A stretch of DNA of 64,000 nt from contig JACDFR010000003.1 of NCBI GenBank assembly GCA_013815685.1, positions 92,637 to 156,636 on the forward strand. Reading direction: 5' to 3'. Source of the DNA: Ramlibacter sp. (GTDB lineage Bacteria > Pseudomonadota > Gammaproteobacteria > Burkholderiales > Burkholderiaceae_C). Every line of letters begins with the position of its first letter. Position 1 is the first letter of the stretch. Shown one piece after another: positions 45,568 to 57,960 of this stretch. A program made the translations under genes and the position numbers. The notes beneath the pieces were generated by a model, which was not told where the DNA came from, ran no database searches, and saw nothing but the letters and a program-made list of their open reading frames with translations.

Positions 45568-46178
45568 CTTTTGCGGGGTGCGCTCTTGCCGGCCGGCTTG
45601 CGCGCCGGACCGGATTTCTTGACGGGCGCTTTTTTCGCAGGCGCCTTGGCCGTCGTTTTCACAGGGGCTCGGGCCGTACCGGCAGTGCCTGCCTTGTTCG
45701 CCGTGCCCACCCTCTTCGCAGTTGCCTTGTCTGCAGTCTTCGCGGTCCCCTTTTTGGCGGGTGCCTTTTTGGCCGCGGGTTTTTCCGGCTGGGGCGCCGC
45801 CGGCTTGGGTGCGCCGAACTTCAGGCGCACCGGCTTGTCGCCCCAGATTTCCTCGAGATGATAGTACTGTCTGATCGCCGGCTGCATGATGTGCGCCACG
45901 GCGGCGCCGCAATCGACAATGATCCATTCGCCGTTCTCCTCGCCCTCGATGCGCGGTTTGGGAAAACCCGCTTCGCGCACGGAGTCGCGCACGCTCGCCG
46001 CCAGTGCCTTGGTTTGCCGGTTCGACGTGCCGGAGGCCACGATCACGCGCTCGAACAAGGGCGAAAGGTGCTCGGTGTTGAAAACGGTGATGTCCTGCGC
46101 TTTGACGTCTTCCAGACCGTCGACGATTGCCCTCTGGAGTTTTTGCGTATCTTTTTTTGCGGCGGCTTCTTGGGTCAT
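45564..46178 (-). CDS. rsfS: Ribosomal silencing factor RsfS with a long basic tail
   Basis: The N-terminal 125 residues are Rsf[38 protein letters not shown] and [16 protein letters not shown]. It binds uL14 and stops subunit joining in starvation. After about residue 125 there is an 80-residue Lys/Ala/Pro tail with [10 protein letters not shown] and [22 protein letters not shown] repeats, resembling histone H1 tails. Most RsfS proteins end near 105-130 residues, so the tail is an addition. Confidence 0.94.
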   Translation of the reverse strand: MTQEAAAKKDTQKLQRAIVDGLEDVKAQDITVFNTEHLSPLFERVIVASGTSNRQTKALAASVRDSVREAGFPKPRIEGEENGEWIIVDCGAAVAHIMQPAIRQYYHLEEIWGDKPVRLKFGAPKPAAPQPEKPAAKKAPAKKGTAKTADKATAKRVGTANKAGTAGTARAPVKTTAKAPAKKAPVKKSGPARKPAGKSAPRKR

Positions 46179-46771
46179 CAGGCAGGTTGGTAAAGGTGAT
46201 TTTGCTCAATATAACGTGCAACGCCCGGCGGGACCAGATGGGCGATGCCCTCGCCCCGGGCCACGCGGCCCCGCACCTGGGTGGCGCTTTCGGGCATGCT
46301 CGGCAGGCGCAGCAGCCGCAACTCGGCCTGTGCGGGCAAGCCGGGAGGCGGCTCGCCGTCCAGTGATTGCAGCGACGGCCGCGACGCGACGCAGATGATC
46401 GCGAGCTGCACGATGGCTTCCCATTCGCGCCAGCGTGTCAGCGCAACCGCCTGATCCTCACCCATCACCAGGAACAGCTGGGCACCGGGCTGCTCGGCCT
46501 TGAGCTCGCGCAGGGTGTCGATGGTGTAGGTCGGCCCGGGGCGGCGAAGTTCGCAGTCGTCGATCGCCGTGTGCGCCAGCCCGGCAAAGGCAAGCTCGGC
46601 CAGTGCCAGCCGATGCCGCGGCGCGGTCAAGGTGTGGGCCTTGTGCCACGCCAGGCCGGTCGGGAAGATGCGCAGCTGGTCCAGCTGCAGCTGTTCGACG
46701 GCCGCCTGGGCAAGCGCCACATGGGCGATATGCGGCGGATCGAAGGCGCCGCCAAAGACACCCAGGCGCAT
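46178..46771 (-). CDS. nadD: Nicotinate-nucleotide adenylyltransferase NadD
   Basis: NAD biosynthesis enzyme of 197 residues converting nicotinate mononucleotide to deamido-NAD. The nucleotidyltransferase signature [14 protein letters not shown] is at residues 4-17, and [12 protein letters not shown] stands for the ISST-x-R motif. It overlaps rsfS by 1 base. Start ATG 46771. Confidence 0.95.
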   Translation of the reverse strand: MRLGVFGGAFDPPHIAHVALAQAAVEQLQLDQLRIFPTGLAWHKAHTLTAPRHRLALAELAFAGLAHTAIDDCELRRPGPTYTIDTLRELKAEQPGAQLFLVMGEDQAVALTRWREWEAIVQLAIICVASRPSLQSLDGEPPPGLPAQAELRLLRLPSMPESATQVRGRVARGEGIAHLVPPGVARYIEQNHLYQPA

Positions 46772-46782
46772 TGCGGCGGGCG

Positions 46783-47697
46783 TCAAACCCAATTCCTTCG
46801 CACCAGAAATTTCTTGTAAAGATCGTCCTCGGGCGAGCCGGGCGCGGGCTGGTTGCGGTAGGCCCAGCTGGCCAGCGGCGGCATGGACATCAGGATGGAT
46901 TCGGTGCGCCCGCCCGATTGCAGGCCGAAGTGCGTGCCCCGGTCCCAGACCAGGTTGAATTCGACATAGCGCCCGCGCCGGTACAGCTGGAAATCCCGCT
47001 CGCGCCCGCCATGGGCTGTGTCCTTGCGGCGCTCGAGAATGGGCAGGTAGGCGGGCAGCAGCGCGTCGCCCACCGCCTGCATCAACGCGAAGCCGTTGGC
47101 GAATCCGCCCTGCGCGTAGTCGTCGAAGAAGATGCCGCCGACACCGCGCTGCTCGGCGCGGTGCCCGAGATAAAAATAGTCGTCGCACCAGGCCTTGAAG
47201 CGTGGGTAGTGGTCCCCACCGAAAGGCTCGAGTGCGGCCTTGCAGGCGCCGTGGAAGTGCACCGCATCCTCTTCGAAGCCGTAGTAGGGCGTGAGGTCCA
47301 TGCCGCCGCCGAACCAGGACACGGGCTCGCCCGCGCCGGCCGGCGCCGCGCTGATCATGCGCACATTCATGTGCACGGTGGGCGCATAGGGGTTGCGGGG
47401 ATGAAATACCAGCGAGACCCCCAGCGCCTCGAAGGGCGCGCCCGCCAGTTCCGGCCGGTGCTGCGTGGCCGCGGGCGGCAGGCGCGGCCCCGCCACCTGC
47501 GAGAAGCCGCAGCCGGCCCGTTCGAACACCGGGCCGCCTTCGAGAATGGCCGTGACGCCCTCGCCCTGCAGCGGCTCGTCCTTGTCCCTGGTCCACCGGT
47601 CCTTCGCGAAGGGGGTGCCGTCGATACCGGTACAGGCCGTCGTGATGCGATCCTGCAGGCCCAGCAGGTAATCGCGCACCGCGGCAATGTTGGCCAT
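46783..47697 (-). CDS. hemF: Oxygen-dependent coproporphyrinogen III oxidase HemF
   Basis: Haem pathway enzyme of 304 residues converting coproporphyrinogen III to protoporphyrinogen IX with O2. Visible are [50 protein letters not shown] and [16 protein letters not shown]. Alternative ATG at 47703 (MGMANI) is equally possible. 11 bp separate it from nadD. Confidence 0.96.
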   Translation of the reverse strand: MANIAAVRDYLLGLQDRITTACTGIDGTPFAKDRWTRDKDEPLQGEGVTAILEGGPVFERAGCGFSQVAGPRLPPAATQHRPELAGAPFEALGVSLVFHPRNPYAPTVHMNVRMISAAPAGAGEPVSWFGGGMDLTPYYGFEEDAVHFHGACKAALEPFGGDHYPRFKAWCDDYFYLGHRAEQRGVGGIFFDDYAQGGFANGFALMQAVGDALLPAYLPILERRKDTAHGGRERDFQLYRRGRYVEFNLVWDRGTHFGLQSGGRTESILMSMPPLASWAYRNQPAPGSPEDDLYKKFLVRRNWV

Positions 47698-47704
47698 GCC
47701 CATC

Positions 47705-48985
47705 TCAGCCGCGCACCGCCCGGTGCCCGATGTCGCGGCGGTACTGCGCGCCCTCGAACCGGATGCCCTGGGCGATCTCATAGGCACGCTGCTGCGCGGC
47801 TTTGACTGTCTGCGCCAGCACAGTGACGCACAGCACGCGGCCGCCGGATGTGAGCAGGGCACCGTCCTTGTGCATCGTGCCCGCATGAAACACCACGGCA
47901 TCGTCCGCCGGACCCGGCAACCCCGTGATGCCGTCGCCCTGGCGCGGCCTCTGCGGGTAGCCCGCTGCCGCCATCACCACGCCCAGCGCGGGGCGACGGT
48001 CCCACTGCAGCTCGACCTGGTCGAGCCCGCCCGAGGTGGCAGCCATCATCACGTCGAAGAGGTCCGACTTCAGCCGCATCATGATCGGCTGGGTTTCCGG
48101 ATCGCCCATGCGGCAATTGAATTCAAGCGTCTTCACCCCGCCTCGCGCGTCGATCATCAGTCCGGCGTAGAGGAAGCCGGTGTAGGGGATGCCATCCTTT
48201 TCCATGCCCTTGATCGTGGGCAGGATGATCTCGCGCATGGCCCGGGCATGGACCTGGGGCGCCACCACCGGCGCCGGCGAATAAGCGCCCATCCCGCCGG
48301 TATTCGGGCCTTCATCGCCGTCCAGCAGGCGCTTGTGGTCCTGCGACGTCGCCAGCGCCGCCACGTTCTTGCCGTCGCACAGCACGATGAAGCTGGCTTC
48401 CTCGCCCTGCAGGAACTCCTCGATCACCACCCGCGCGCCGCCGTCGTTGTGGGCGACGCCCAGCTTGTTGTCCAGCAGCATGAAATCGATGGCTTCATGG
48501 GCTTGGGCCGCCGTCATCGCGACAACCACGCCCTTGCCTGCCGCCAGCCCATCGGCCTTCACCACGATGGGCGCGCCTTTACTGTCGACGTACGCGTGCG
48601 CGCCGGCCGCATCGCTGAAGGTTTCATATTGCGCCGTGGGAATGCCATGGCGTTTCATGAATTCCTTCGAGAAGGCCTTGGAGCTCTCCAGCTGAGCGGC
48701 CGCCTGCGTGGGCCCGAACACCCGCAAGCCGTGGGCCCGGAAATCGTCCACCACGCCTGCCGCCAGGGGGCCCTCGGGGCCGACCACGGTCAGGGCGATC
48801 TTTTCATTCAAGGCCCATTGCCGGAGTTCAGCAATGTCGGTGATCGCCACGTTCACCAGCCGTCCATCCAATGCCGTGCCGCCGTTGCCGGGCGCGACAT
48901 AGACCGCCTGCACTTTCGCCGATTGCGCGATTTTCCAGGCCAGCGCGTGTTCGCGGCCACCGCCGCCGATCACCAATACTTTCAT
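47705..48985 (-). CDS. purD: Phosphoribosylamine-glycine ligase PurD
   Basis: ATP-grasp enzyme of 426 residues for the second step of purine synthesis. Visible are [19 protein letters not shown], the ATP-grasp loop, [22 protein letters not shown], and the Mg-binding [12 protein letters not shown]. It ends 2 to 8 bases before hemF. Confidence 0.97.
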   Translation of the reverse strand: MKVLVIGGGGREHALAWKIAQSAKVQAVYVAPGNGGTALDGRLVNVAITDIAELRQWALNEKIALTVVGPEGPLAAGVVDDFRAHGLRVFGPTQAAAQLESSKAFSKEFMKRHGIPTAQYETFSDAAGAHAYVDSKGAPIVVKADGLAAGKGVVVAMTAAQAHEAIDFMLLDNKLGVAHNDGGARVVIEEFLQGEEASFIVLCDGKNVAALATSQDHKRLLDGDEGPNTGGMGAYSPAPVVAPQVHARAMREIILPTIKGMEKDGIPYTGFLYAGLMIDARGGVKTLEFNCRMGDPETQPIMMRLKSDLFDVMMAATSGGLDQVELQWDRRPALGVVMAAAGYPQRPRQGDGITGLPGPADDAVVFHAGTMHKDGALLTSGGRVLCVTVLAQTVKAAQQRAYEIAQGIRFEGAQYRRDIGHRAVRG

Positions 48986-48993
48986 GCGGGCCT

Positions 48994-49722
48994 TTATGTT
49001 GTTGGGATCGCTGCGTTGTGGAAGACATCCTGGACGTCGTCCAGGTCCTCCAGCACATCCAGCAGCTTCTGCATCCTCGCAGCGTCGTCGCCTGCAAGCT
49101 CGACGGTATTTTCCGGGCGCATCGTCACCTCGGCCACCTCGGGCCTCAGGCCAGCGGCGTCCAGCGCATTCTTCACCGCCTCGAATCCAGCGGGCGCGGT
49201 GATCACCTCGATCGCGCCATCCGCGTCGACAATCACGTCGTCGGCCCCTGCTTCCAGGGCTGCTTCCATGACCTTGTCTTCGCTGGTGCCGGGCGCAAGG
49301 ATGAGCTGGCCGACGTTCTTGAACTGGAAGGCGACCGAACCGGCGGTGCCCATGCTGCCGCCGTATTTGCTGAATGCATGGCGCACCTCGGCCACGGTGC
49401 GCACCTTGTTGTCCGTCATCGTGTCGACGATGATCGCCGCGCCGCCGATGCCGTAGCCTTCGTAGCGGATCTCCTCGTAGTGCACGCCTTCGAGGTTGCC
49501 GGTGGCCTTGTCGATGTTGCGTTTAACGGTGTCGGCCGGCATGTTGGCGGCCTTGGCCTTCTCGACAGCCAGGCGCAGGCGCGGGTTGATTGCCAGGTCG
49601 CCGCCACCCAGCCGGGCTGCGACCATGATTTCACGGATGACCCGGGTCCAGACCTTGCCGCGCTTTTCGTCCTGGCGGCCCTTGCGGTGCTGGATATTTG
49701 CCCATTTACTGTGTCCGGCCAC
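48994..49722 (-). CDS. YebC/PmpR-family (TACO1-like) regulator
   Basis: The 242-residue protein starts [23 protein letters not shown], the diagnostic YebC start. Three domains follow, with [16 protein letters not shown] and [21 protein letters not shown] segments. Family members act as transcription factors or translation factors relieving proline stalling. Upstream of purD by 8 bp. Confidence 0.94.
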   Translation of the reverse strand: MAGHSKWANIQHRKGRQDEKRGKVWTRVIREIMVAARLGGGDLAINPRLRLAVEKAKAANMPADTVKRNIDKATGNLEGVHYEEIRYEGYGIGGAAIIVDTMTDNKVRTVAEVRHAFSKYGGSMGTAGSVAFQFKNVGQLILAPGTSEDKVMEAALEAGADDVIVDADGAIEVITAPAGFEAVKNALDAAGLRPEVAEVTMRPENTVELAGDDAARMQKLLDVLEDLDDVQDVFHNAAIPTT

Positions 49723-49787
49723 TGGAAAACCCTTCTTCGCTCTTGTGCGTTGATATATTGCGTTGTCACCATTTTACTTTTCAAGCC

Positions 49788-51293
49788 ATGGCTGAACCTC
49801 TCTTGATCGCCAGGAATGCGCAAACCGAGTGCCATCTGCTGCCCGGCCTGGCCAACCGGCACGGCCTGATCACCGGCGCCACGGGCACCGGAAAGACCGT
49901 GACCCTGCAAACCATGGCCGAGAACTTCTCGAAAATCGGGGTGCCGGTGTTCATGGCCGACGTCAAGGGCGACCTGACGGGCATCAGCCAGGCCGGCGTG
50001 GTCAGCGAGAAGCTGGCGGCGGTGCTGAAAGAGCGGGGCATCACGCCGACCGAGCCCGCATCGTGCCCCGCCACGCTGTGGGATGTCTTCGGCGAACAAG
50101 GCCATCCCGTGCGCGCCACGGTCTCCGACATGGGCCCGCTGCTGCTGGGGCGCATGCTCAACGTCAACGAAACCCAGGCCGGCGTGCTGCAGCTGGTCTT
50201 CAAGATCGCCGATGACAACGGCCTGTTGCTGCTGGACTTGAAGGACCTGCGGGCCATGCTGCAGTACGTCGGCGACAACGCCAAGGAGTTCACCACGGCC
50301 TACGGCAACATCAGCGCCGCCAGCGTCGGTGCGATCCAGCGCGGGCTGATGCAGATCGAGGCCCAGGGCGGCGACAAGTTCTTCGGCGAGCCCATGCTCA
50401 ACATTGCCGATTTTTTGCAGACCGACGCCTCGGGCCAGGGCGTGGTCAATATCCTGGCGGCCGACAAGCTGCTGAACTCGCCGCGCCTGTATGCGACCTT
50501 CCTTTTGTGGATGCTCTCCGAGCTCTTCGAGCAGCTGCCGGAGATCGGCGACCCCGAAAAGCCCAAGCTGGTGTTTTTCTTCGACGAAGCACATCTGCTC
50601 TTCAATGAGGCGCCCAAGGTGCTGGTCGAGCGCATCGAACTGGTGGTGCGGCTGGTGCGATCCAAGGGCGTGGGCGTGTATTTCGTGACCCAGAACCCGC
50701 TGGACATCCCGGACAGTGTCCTGGCCCAGCTGGGCAACCGGGTGCAGCACGCGCTGCGGGCCTTCACGCCGCGCGACCAGAAAGCCGTCAAGGCGACGGC
50801 GCAGACCATGCGCCAAAAGCCCGGGCTGGACATCGAAACCGCGATCACCGAACTGGCCGTCGGCGAAGCGCTGGTCAGCCTGCTGGATGCCAAGGGACGG
50901 CCCAGTGTCACCGAGCGCGTGTATGTGCTGCCTCCAGGCAGCCAGATCGGCCCGATTACCGCGCCGCAGCGCCAGGCCCTGCTTGCCAGTTCGCTGGTCG
51001 CGGGCGTGTACGAAAAGACGGTGGACCGCGAGTCGGCCCACGAGAAACTCAAGGTGCGCACCGAGCAGGCCCAGGCCGAGGCGGCAGCCGCCAAGCCGGG
51101 CGCGCAAGGGTCGGGTGGCGTCATGGGCGGCCTGGGCGACATCCTGTTCGGCTCCACCGGGCCGCGCGGCGGCCGCCGGGAAGGCTTGGCCGAGAGCATG
51201 GCCAAATCGGCGGTGCGCACCATCGGCAGCAGTGTCGGCCGCGAGATCGTGCGCGGCGTTCTGGGAAGCATCCTGGGCGGCAAGCGCCGCTAG
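49788..51293 (+). CDS. HerA-like P-loop ATPase (DUF853/YjgR)
   Basis: The 501-residue protein has Walker [12 protein letters not shown] at about 29-39 and Walker [13 protein letters not shown], plus the [25 protein letters not shown] segment of DUF853. A long Gln/Ala-rich region precedes a Gly/Arg-rich C-terminus. The HerA-FtsK superfamily relation is clear; the cellular role is unknown. ATG 49788 gives [10 protein letters not shown]. Confidence 0.88.
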   Translation: MAEPLLIARNAQTECHLLPGLANRHGLITGATGTGKTVTLQTMAENFSKIGVPVFMADVKGDLTGISQAGVVSEKLAAVLKERGITPTEPASCPATLWDVFGEQGHPVRATVSDMGPLLLGRMLNVNETQAGVLQLVFKIADDNGLLLLDLKDLRAMLQYVGDNAKEFTTAYGNISAASVGAIQRGLMQIEAQGGDKFFGEPMLNIADFLQTDASGQGVVNILAADKLLNSPRLYATFLLWMLSELFEQLPEIGDPEKPKLVFFFDEAHLLFNEAPKVLVERIELVVRLVRSKGVGVYFVTQNPLDIPDSVLAQLGNRVQHALRAFTPRDQKAVKATAQTMRQKPGLDIETAITELAVGEALVSLLDAKGRPSVTERVYVLPPGSQIGPITAPQRQALLASSLVAGVYEKTVDRESAHEKLKVRTEQAQAEAAAAKPGAQGSGGVMGGLGDILFGSTGPRGGRREGLAESMAKSAVRTIGSSVGREIVRGVLGSILGGKRR

Positions 51294-51317
51294 CATGCAC
51301 GGGTGTACATTGCTTTT

Positions 51318-52565
<1,248 letters not shown>

Positions 52566-52567
52566 GC

Positions 52568-53830
52568 ATGGGAAGCACACATCTGGGTTCCGGGCACGGC
52601 GAAGCGGAGGTTGCGGCCTCTATCCTGCGCACGACGGGCGCCGTGCGCGAACGCGCGGGGCAATTGCTCGCCCGCGCGCGCAACGGCGAATCGTCGTGGT
52701 TCTTGGTGGAAGACGGCGCCCTCGAAGGAACGGCGAACGAGGTGGCCGCCGCCACGCGCAGCCGCTATCCCAAGCTGCGCATCCCCGTGCACAGCCGATG
52801 GCGCCATTTCGAGGCCGGCGGCGCAGACCGCAAGGCCCGGTTCGAGCAGCTGCTGGGCGAGGTGCCCGCCGCATCCCGCGCACGCGCCATGATCGACCTC
52901 ACGGTGATCAGCGTGCTGCTGGACGCCGGCGCGGGGCCGGACTGGAAGTACGTCGAGTCCGCCTCGGGCCAGGCCTTCACCCGCTCCGAAGGCCTGGCCG
53001 TCGCGAGCTTCCATGCCTTCACCTCGGGCATGTTCTCCAGCGACAAGGACCGCCCGCTGCAGGCGGACGCGGCGGGCCTGCGCGGCGTCGTCACCGACCG
53101 CCTGGCCCAGGCCTTCCAGGTCAGTGCCGCCAATCCCCTGGTCGGGCTCGAAGGGCGGGTCATCCTGCTGCGCCGCCTGGGCGAGGTGATGGCGGAGCAG
53201 CCCGAAATCTTCGGCGGCGAGGGCCGGCCCGGCAAGCTCTTCGACTTCCTGGTGCCCGGGCCCGACGTGCCCCACACCGCCGACGTGACGGCGCACGGCA
53301 TCCTCTCGCAGATTCTCATCAGCCTGTCGGCAATCTGGCCGGCCAGCAATGTCATCGGCCTGGTGCCGCTGGGCGATTGCTGGCGCCACGCCGCCGTTCG
53401 CGGCGAAGGCGCGTCCGATGGCTGGATGCCCTTCCACAAGCTGTCGCAATGGCTCACCTACTCGCTGCTGGAGCCTTTCGAATGGGCCGGCGTGAGCGTG
53501 CGCGATGTGGACGCCCTGACAGCCCTGCCCGAATACCGCAACGGCGGCCTGTTGATCGACAGCGGCCTTCTTCGCTTGCGCGACGGCGCGGCCGCGCACG
53601 AAATCTGGCAGCCGGGCGACGAAATCATCGTCGAATGGCGCGCCCTCACCGTGGCATTGATGGACGAAGTGGCCGGCTCGGTGCGCAAAAAGCTGCGATT
53701 GAGCGCATCCGAACTGCCCCTGGCCCGCGTACTGGAAGGCGGCACCTGGGCCGCCGGGCGCGAGCTGGCCCAGCGCCACCGCGGCGGCTTGCCGCCCTTG
53801 AAGGTGGCGAGCGACGGCACGGTATTCTGA
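52568..53830 (+). CDS. URC4/Urg3-family protein (DUF1688)
   Basis: The 420-residue protein matches the URC4 family (DUF1688): ILRTTGAVRERAGQLL, HSRWRHFEAGG, DLTVISVLLDAGAGPDWKY, GLAVASFHAF and EIIVEWRALTVALMDEVA. URC4 acts after URC1 in the yeast and bacterial uracil catabolic pathway; the reaction is not settled. Start ATG 52568, or the overlapping GTG 52562. It is immediately downstream of URC1. Confidence 0.9.
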   Translation: MGSTHLGSGHGEAEVAASILRTTGAVRERAGQLLARARNGESSWFLVEDGALEGTANEVAAATRSRYPKLRIPVHSRWRHFEAGGADRKARFEQLLGEVPAASRARAMIDLTVISVLLDAGAGPDWKYVESASGQAFTRSEGLAVASFHAFTSGMFSSDKDRPLQADAAGLRGVVTDRLAQAFQVSAANPLVGLEGRVILLRRLGEVMAEQPEIFGGEGRPGKLFDFLVPGPDVPHTADVTAHGILSQILISLSAIWPASNVIGLVPLGDCWRHAAVRGEGASDGWMPFHKLSQWLTYSLLEPFEWAGVSVRDVDALTALPEYRNGGLLIDSGLLRLRDGAAAHEIWQPGDEIIVEWRALTVALMDEVAGSVRKKLRLSASELPLARVLEGGTWAAGRELAQRHRGGLPPLKVASDGTVF

Positions 53831-53840
53831 AAGATAAAAA

Positions 53841-54470
<630 letters not shown>

Positions 54471-54475
54471 CCAAC

Positions 54476-55669
54476 ATGAAGCGGCGTTTCACGCGGCCGT
54501 GGGCCGCGCTCCTCTTCCTCGGCCTGCCGTTTGCCGCGGCCGCCGCCCCTTTCACCCCCGCCGGAGACAATGAAGTCGTCGAGCGCCTTCCCAGCGGGAA
54601 CAACGATCCGTCCGTGCGGCGGGTCGAGTCGCTGCGCAAGCAGCTGGCCGCGCGGCCGGATGACGCCGCGCTGCGCCTGGAGATCGCCCGGCGTTACTTC
54701 GACCTGGCGATGGCGCAGGGCGATCCGCGCTACGTGGGCTATGCCTCGGCGGCCATTGCTCCGCTGGCCCAGTCCGCCGCCGGCAACGCCGGCTATTGGA
54801 CCGTGCGCGGGCTGATCCAGCAGTACAGCCACGACTTCGACGCCGCTCTCCAAAGCCTGGCCAAGGCCAGGGAGCTCGACCCGCAGGCCACGGAGCCCAC
54901 CGCCTGGCGCTCGGCCATCTACATGGTCCAGGCCAACTACGGTGGCGCCTTGGCCGAATGCACGCGGCTGGTGCCGCTGGCCCACCCCTTGCACGCCCAA
55001 GGCTGCACCGCCTATGTCCAGGCCAGCACCGGCCAGCTGGCACCCGCGTACGAGGCCCTGGGCAAGTCGCTTGCAGCGGCCGGCCCGGTGGCACCCGAAC
55101 TGGCGCTCTGGGCGCGCACCCGATTGGCCGAGATGGCGGTGCGGCTGCAGCGCTGGCCCGAGGCCGAAGCGCATTTCAAGGAGGCACTGCAGCTGGGCGT
55201 GACCGACCAGTTCCTGCTGGGCGCCTATGCCGACTTTTTGCTGCAGCAAAAGCGCCCCGCGGAAGCGGTCAAGCTGCTGGCGGACTGGGAACGCTCGGAC
55301 ATCCTGCTGCTGCGCCTGGCCCTGGCCGGGCGCGCCCTCAACGATTCGCGGGCCGCCGGATGGGCCGGCCAGCTGCGGGACCGGTTCGCCGCCGCCGCCC
55401 GGCGCGGCGACCGCCTGCACGAGCAGGAGGCGGCGCGCTTCGAACTGGACATCGAAGGCAATCCGGCCAAGGCGCTCGCACTGGCGGTGCGCAACTACGA
55501 GCACCAGAAGGAACCGCGCGACGCCGAAATCCTGATCCGCGCGGCCATCGCCGCCAAGGACGCCAGGCCTGCGCAACCGGCACTGGCCTGGCTTCGCACC
55601 CATGGGTACCAGGACCCGGCGCTGTCGGCCCTGGCCGGCCAGTTGGGCGCCACGGGGCCCAGGCAATGA
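54476..55669 (+). CDS. Periplasmic TPR-repeat protein
   Basis: The 397-residue protein has a signal peptide (to about residue 24, AAAAAPF) and several degenerate TPR-type helical repeats, such as ALQSLAKARELDPQATEP and AEAHFKEALQLGVTDQFLL. Ten to twelve helices can be read. It ends overlapping the next gene by 4 bases, so it may be a periplasmic partner of that membrane protein. Function unknown. Confidence 0.75.
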   Translation: MKRRFTRPWAALLFLGLPFAAAAAPFTPAGDNEVVERLPSGNNDPSVRRVESLRKQLAARPDDAALRLEIARRYFDLAMAQGDPRYVGYASAAIAPLAQSAAGNAGYWTVRGLIQQYSHDFDAALQSLAKARELDPQATEPTAWRSAIYMVQANYGGALAECTRLVPLAHPLHAQGCTAYVQASTGQLAPAYEALGKSLAAAGPVAPELALWARTRLAEMAVRLQRWPEAEAHFKEALQLGVTDQFLLGAYADFLLQQKRPAEAVKLLADWERSDILLLRLALAGRALNDSRAAGWAGQLRDRFAAAARRGDRLHEQEAARFELDIEGNPAKALALAVRNYEHQKEPRDAEILIRAAIAAKDARPAQPALAWLRTHGYQDPALSALAGQLGATGPRQ

Positions 55670-56790
55670 GACGCTGGTTCGCACTGCTGGCCGCCCTGTT
55701 GCTCCACGCGGCGGCCTGGGCCCACAAGCCCAGCGACAGCTACCTGACCCTGCGCGCCACCGAGGGCGCCGACGCCATCAGCGTGCGCTGGGACATCGCC
55801 CTGCGCGACCTCGACTACGTGCTGCAGCTCGACCGCGACGGCAACGGCGAGTTGAGCTGGGGCGAAGTGCGCCAGCGCGGCGACGACATCGCGCGCTATG
55901 CCACCGGGCACCTCCAGCTGTCCTCGGGCGACAAGGCCTGCCCGCTGCAGCCCGCCGGCGCGATGATGCTGGACAAGCACAGCGATGGCACCTACGCGGT
56001 GCTCACGCTCACGGCCCGCTGCGAGGGCCTGGCGGGCGCGCTGAAAACCAGGTACTCGCTGCTGTTCGACGTCGACCCGTCCCACCGCGGGCTGGTGCAG
56101 TGGATCGCTCCCGGCGGCGATGCGGCGCAGGCGCTGGTCTTCGGCACCGAGTCGGCCGAGCAGAAGCTGGCGCTGAAGCCGCCGCAAGCGTGGGAGACCC
56201 TGCGCCAGTACGTGGTGGAAGGCGTGTGGCACATCTGGATCGGCTTCGACCACATCCTGTTCCTGCTGGCCCTGCTGCTGCCCGCAGTGTTGGTGCGGCG
56301 GGGCGGCCAGTGGCAGGGCGGGGACAGCCTGCGCGGGGCAGTCATCGAGGTGCTCAAGGTCGTGACGGCCTTCACGCTGGCGCACTCCATCACGCTGACG
56401 CTGGCGGCCCTGCAGCTGGTCACCCTGCCCTCGCGCCTGGTCGAATCGGCGATCGCGGCCTCGGTGATCCTGGCCGCATTGAACAACCTGCGCGGCACCG
56501 TCGAGGGCCGGCGCTGGATGCTGGCCTTCGCCTTCGGCCTCATCCACGGCTTCGGCTTCGCCTCGGTCCTGGCCGACCTGGGCCTGCCGCAAGACGCGCT
56601 GGTGCTGGCGCTGGTGGGCTTCAACGTCGGCGTCGAGCTGGGCCAGCTGGCCATCGTGGCGGTCTTTTTGCCGCTGGCCTTCCGGCTGCGCGGCACCCGG
56701 TTCTATCGCGTCGGCGTGCTCAAGGCAGGGTCCCTGGCCGTGGCCGCGCTCGCCGCCTGGTGGCTGGTCCAAAGGATGTTTGATCTGTAG
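55666..56790 (+). CDS. HupE/UreJ-family membrane protein with an EF-hand-like loop
   Basis: The 374-residue protein has a signal peptide, a periplasmic domain (residues 21-190) containing an EF-hand-like loop DRDGNGELSWGE at 56-67, and then six to seven membrane helices. The HupE motifs HIWIGFDHILFLLALLLP and FGLIHGFGFASVL are present. HupE/UreJ proteins move nickel, cobalt or similar metals; the periplasmic domain suggests extra sensing or binding. The metal is not known. Confidence 0.83.
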   Translation: MRRWFALLAALLLHAAAWAHKPSDSYLTLRATEGADAISVRWDIALRDLDYVLQLDRDGNGELSWGEVRQRGDDIARYATGHLQLSSGDKACPLQPAGAMMLDKHSDGTYAVLTLTARCEGLAGALKTRYSLLFDVDPSHRGLVQWIAPGGDAAQALVFGTESAEQKLALKPPQAWETLRQYVVEGVWHIWIGFDHILFLLALLLPAVLVRRGGQWQGGDSLRGAVIEVLKVVTAFTLAHSITLTLAALQLVTLPSRLVESAIAASVILAALNNLRGTVEGRRWMLAFAFGLIHGFGFASVLADLGLPQDALVLALVGFNVGVELGQLAIVAVFLPLAFRLRGTRFYRVGVLKAGSLAVAALAAWWLVQRMFDL

Positions 56791-56850
56791 CATGTGCGGG
56801 CGCTGGCACGACGCTTGCAGGCCCAGCCGAACCATCATCCAGGAGAACGC

Positions 56851-57852
56851 ATGTCGATCAAAAGCATTCCGAGACGCCACCTCATTTCGCTCGCCGCGGC
56901 CCTGGCGCTGGCCGGCCCCGGCGCGGCATGGGCCCAGGCCAAGCTGAAGGTGGCGGGCATCTACACCGTGCCCTTCGAGCAGCAGTGGGCCGGCCGCATC
57001 CACCAGGCGCTGAAGGCGGCCGAAGCGCGCGGCGAGATCGAATACAAGGCCAGCGAGAACGTGGCCAACGCCGACTACGAGCGCGTGATGCGCGAATACG
57101 CCACCGGCGGCAGCCAGCTCATCATCGGGGAGGCCTTCGCCGTGGAAACGGCTGCGCGCAAGGTCGCCAGGGATTTCCCCAAGGCGTCCTTCCTGATGGG
57201 ATCGTCGGGCAAGCCGCAGGCGCCCAACTTCAGCGTGTTCGACAACTACATCCAGGAGCCGGCCTACCTCACCGGCATGGTGGCCGGCGGCATGACCAAG
57301 ACCCACAAGATCGGCATGGTCGGCGGCTTTCCCATCCCCGAAGTCAATCGCCTGATGCACGCCTTCATGGCCGGCGCGAAGGAAACCAATCCCAAGGTCG
57401 AGTTCACCGTCAGCTTCATCAACAGCTGGTTCGACCCGCCCAAGGCCAAGGAAGCCGCCTTCGCCATGATCGACAAAGGCGCGGACATCCTGTATGCCGA
57501 GCGCTTCGGCGTCTCCGACGCGGCCAAGGAACGCGGCAAGCTGGCAATCGGCAACGTGATCAACACCCAGGACAAGTACCCCGACACCGTCATTGCCTCG
57601 GCCCTGTGGAAGATGGAGCCGACCATCGACCGCGCAGTCAAGTTGGCCAGGGAAGGCAAGTTCAAGGCCGAGGAGTACGGCCAGTACTCGATGATGAAGC
57701 ACAAGGGCTCGGAGATGGCGCCGCTGGGCACCTTCGAGAAGAAAGTGCCGGCCGAGATCGTGGTCAAGGTCAAGGCCAGGGAAAAGGACATCCTGGACGG
57801 CAAGTTCACCGTCAAGGTGGACGACAGCCAGCCCAAGTCGACTGCCAGGTAA
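56851..57852 (+). CDS. BMP-family (Med/PnrA-like) ABC substrate-binding protein
   Basis: The 333-residue periplasmic binding protein has a signal peptide (ending AWAQA at about 29), then KLKVAGIYTVPFEQQWAGRIHQ and the family's EPAYLTGMVAGGMTKTHKIGMVGG segment. BMP proteins bind nucleosides or related purine/pyrimidine ligands. AGGAG lies 6 bases before ATG 56851. It is followed by its ATPase and two permeases. Confidence 0.92.
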   Translation: MSIKSIPRRHLISLAAALALAGPGAAWAQAKLKVAGIYTVPFEQQWAGRIHQALKAAEARGEIEYKASENVANADYERVMREYATGGSQLIIGEAFAVETAARKVARDFPKASFLMGSSGKPQAPNFSVFDNYIQEPAYLTGMVAGGMTKTHKIGMVGGFPIPEVNRLMHAFMAGAKETNPKVEFTVSFINSWFDPPKAKEAAFAMIDKGADILYAERFGVSDAAKERGKLAIGNVINTQDKYPDTVIASALWKMEPTIDRAVKLAREGKFKAEEYGQYSMMKHKGSEMAPLGTFEKKVPAEIVVKVKAREKDILDGKFTVKVDDSQPKSTAR

Positions 57853-57935
57853 TGACTCCCCCCCGAAGCGGCCTGGCGGCCGCCTCCCCCTCAAGGGGGC
57901 GCCACCAGCGGCCCGGCGAAGCCGGTTCCGCGGTG
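57853..57935 (+). repeat. Short GC-rich hairpin element in the BMP-ATPase gap
   Basis: CCCCCTCAAGGGGGC forms a strong stem preceded by CCGAAGCGGCCTGGCGGCCG. It is of the same general type as other Comamonadaceae intergenic GC elements, but the sequence differs from the 84-bp unit. No T-run follows. Confidence 0.5.
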
Positions 57936-57960
57936 GCTCTGGCATGAGGGACTGGCGCAG

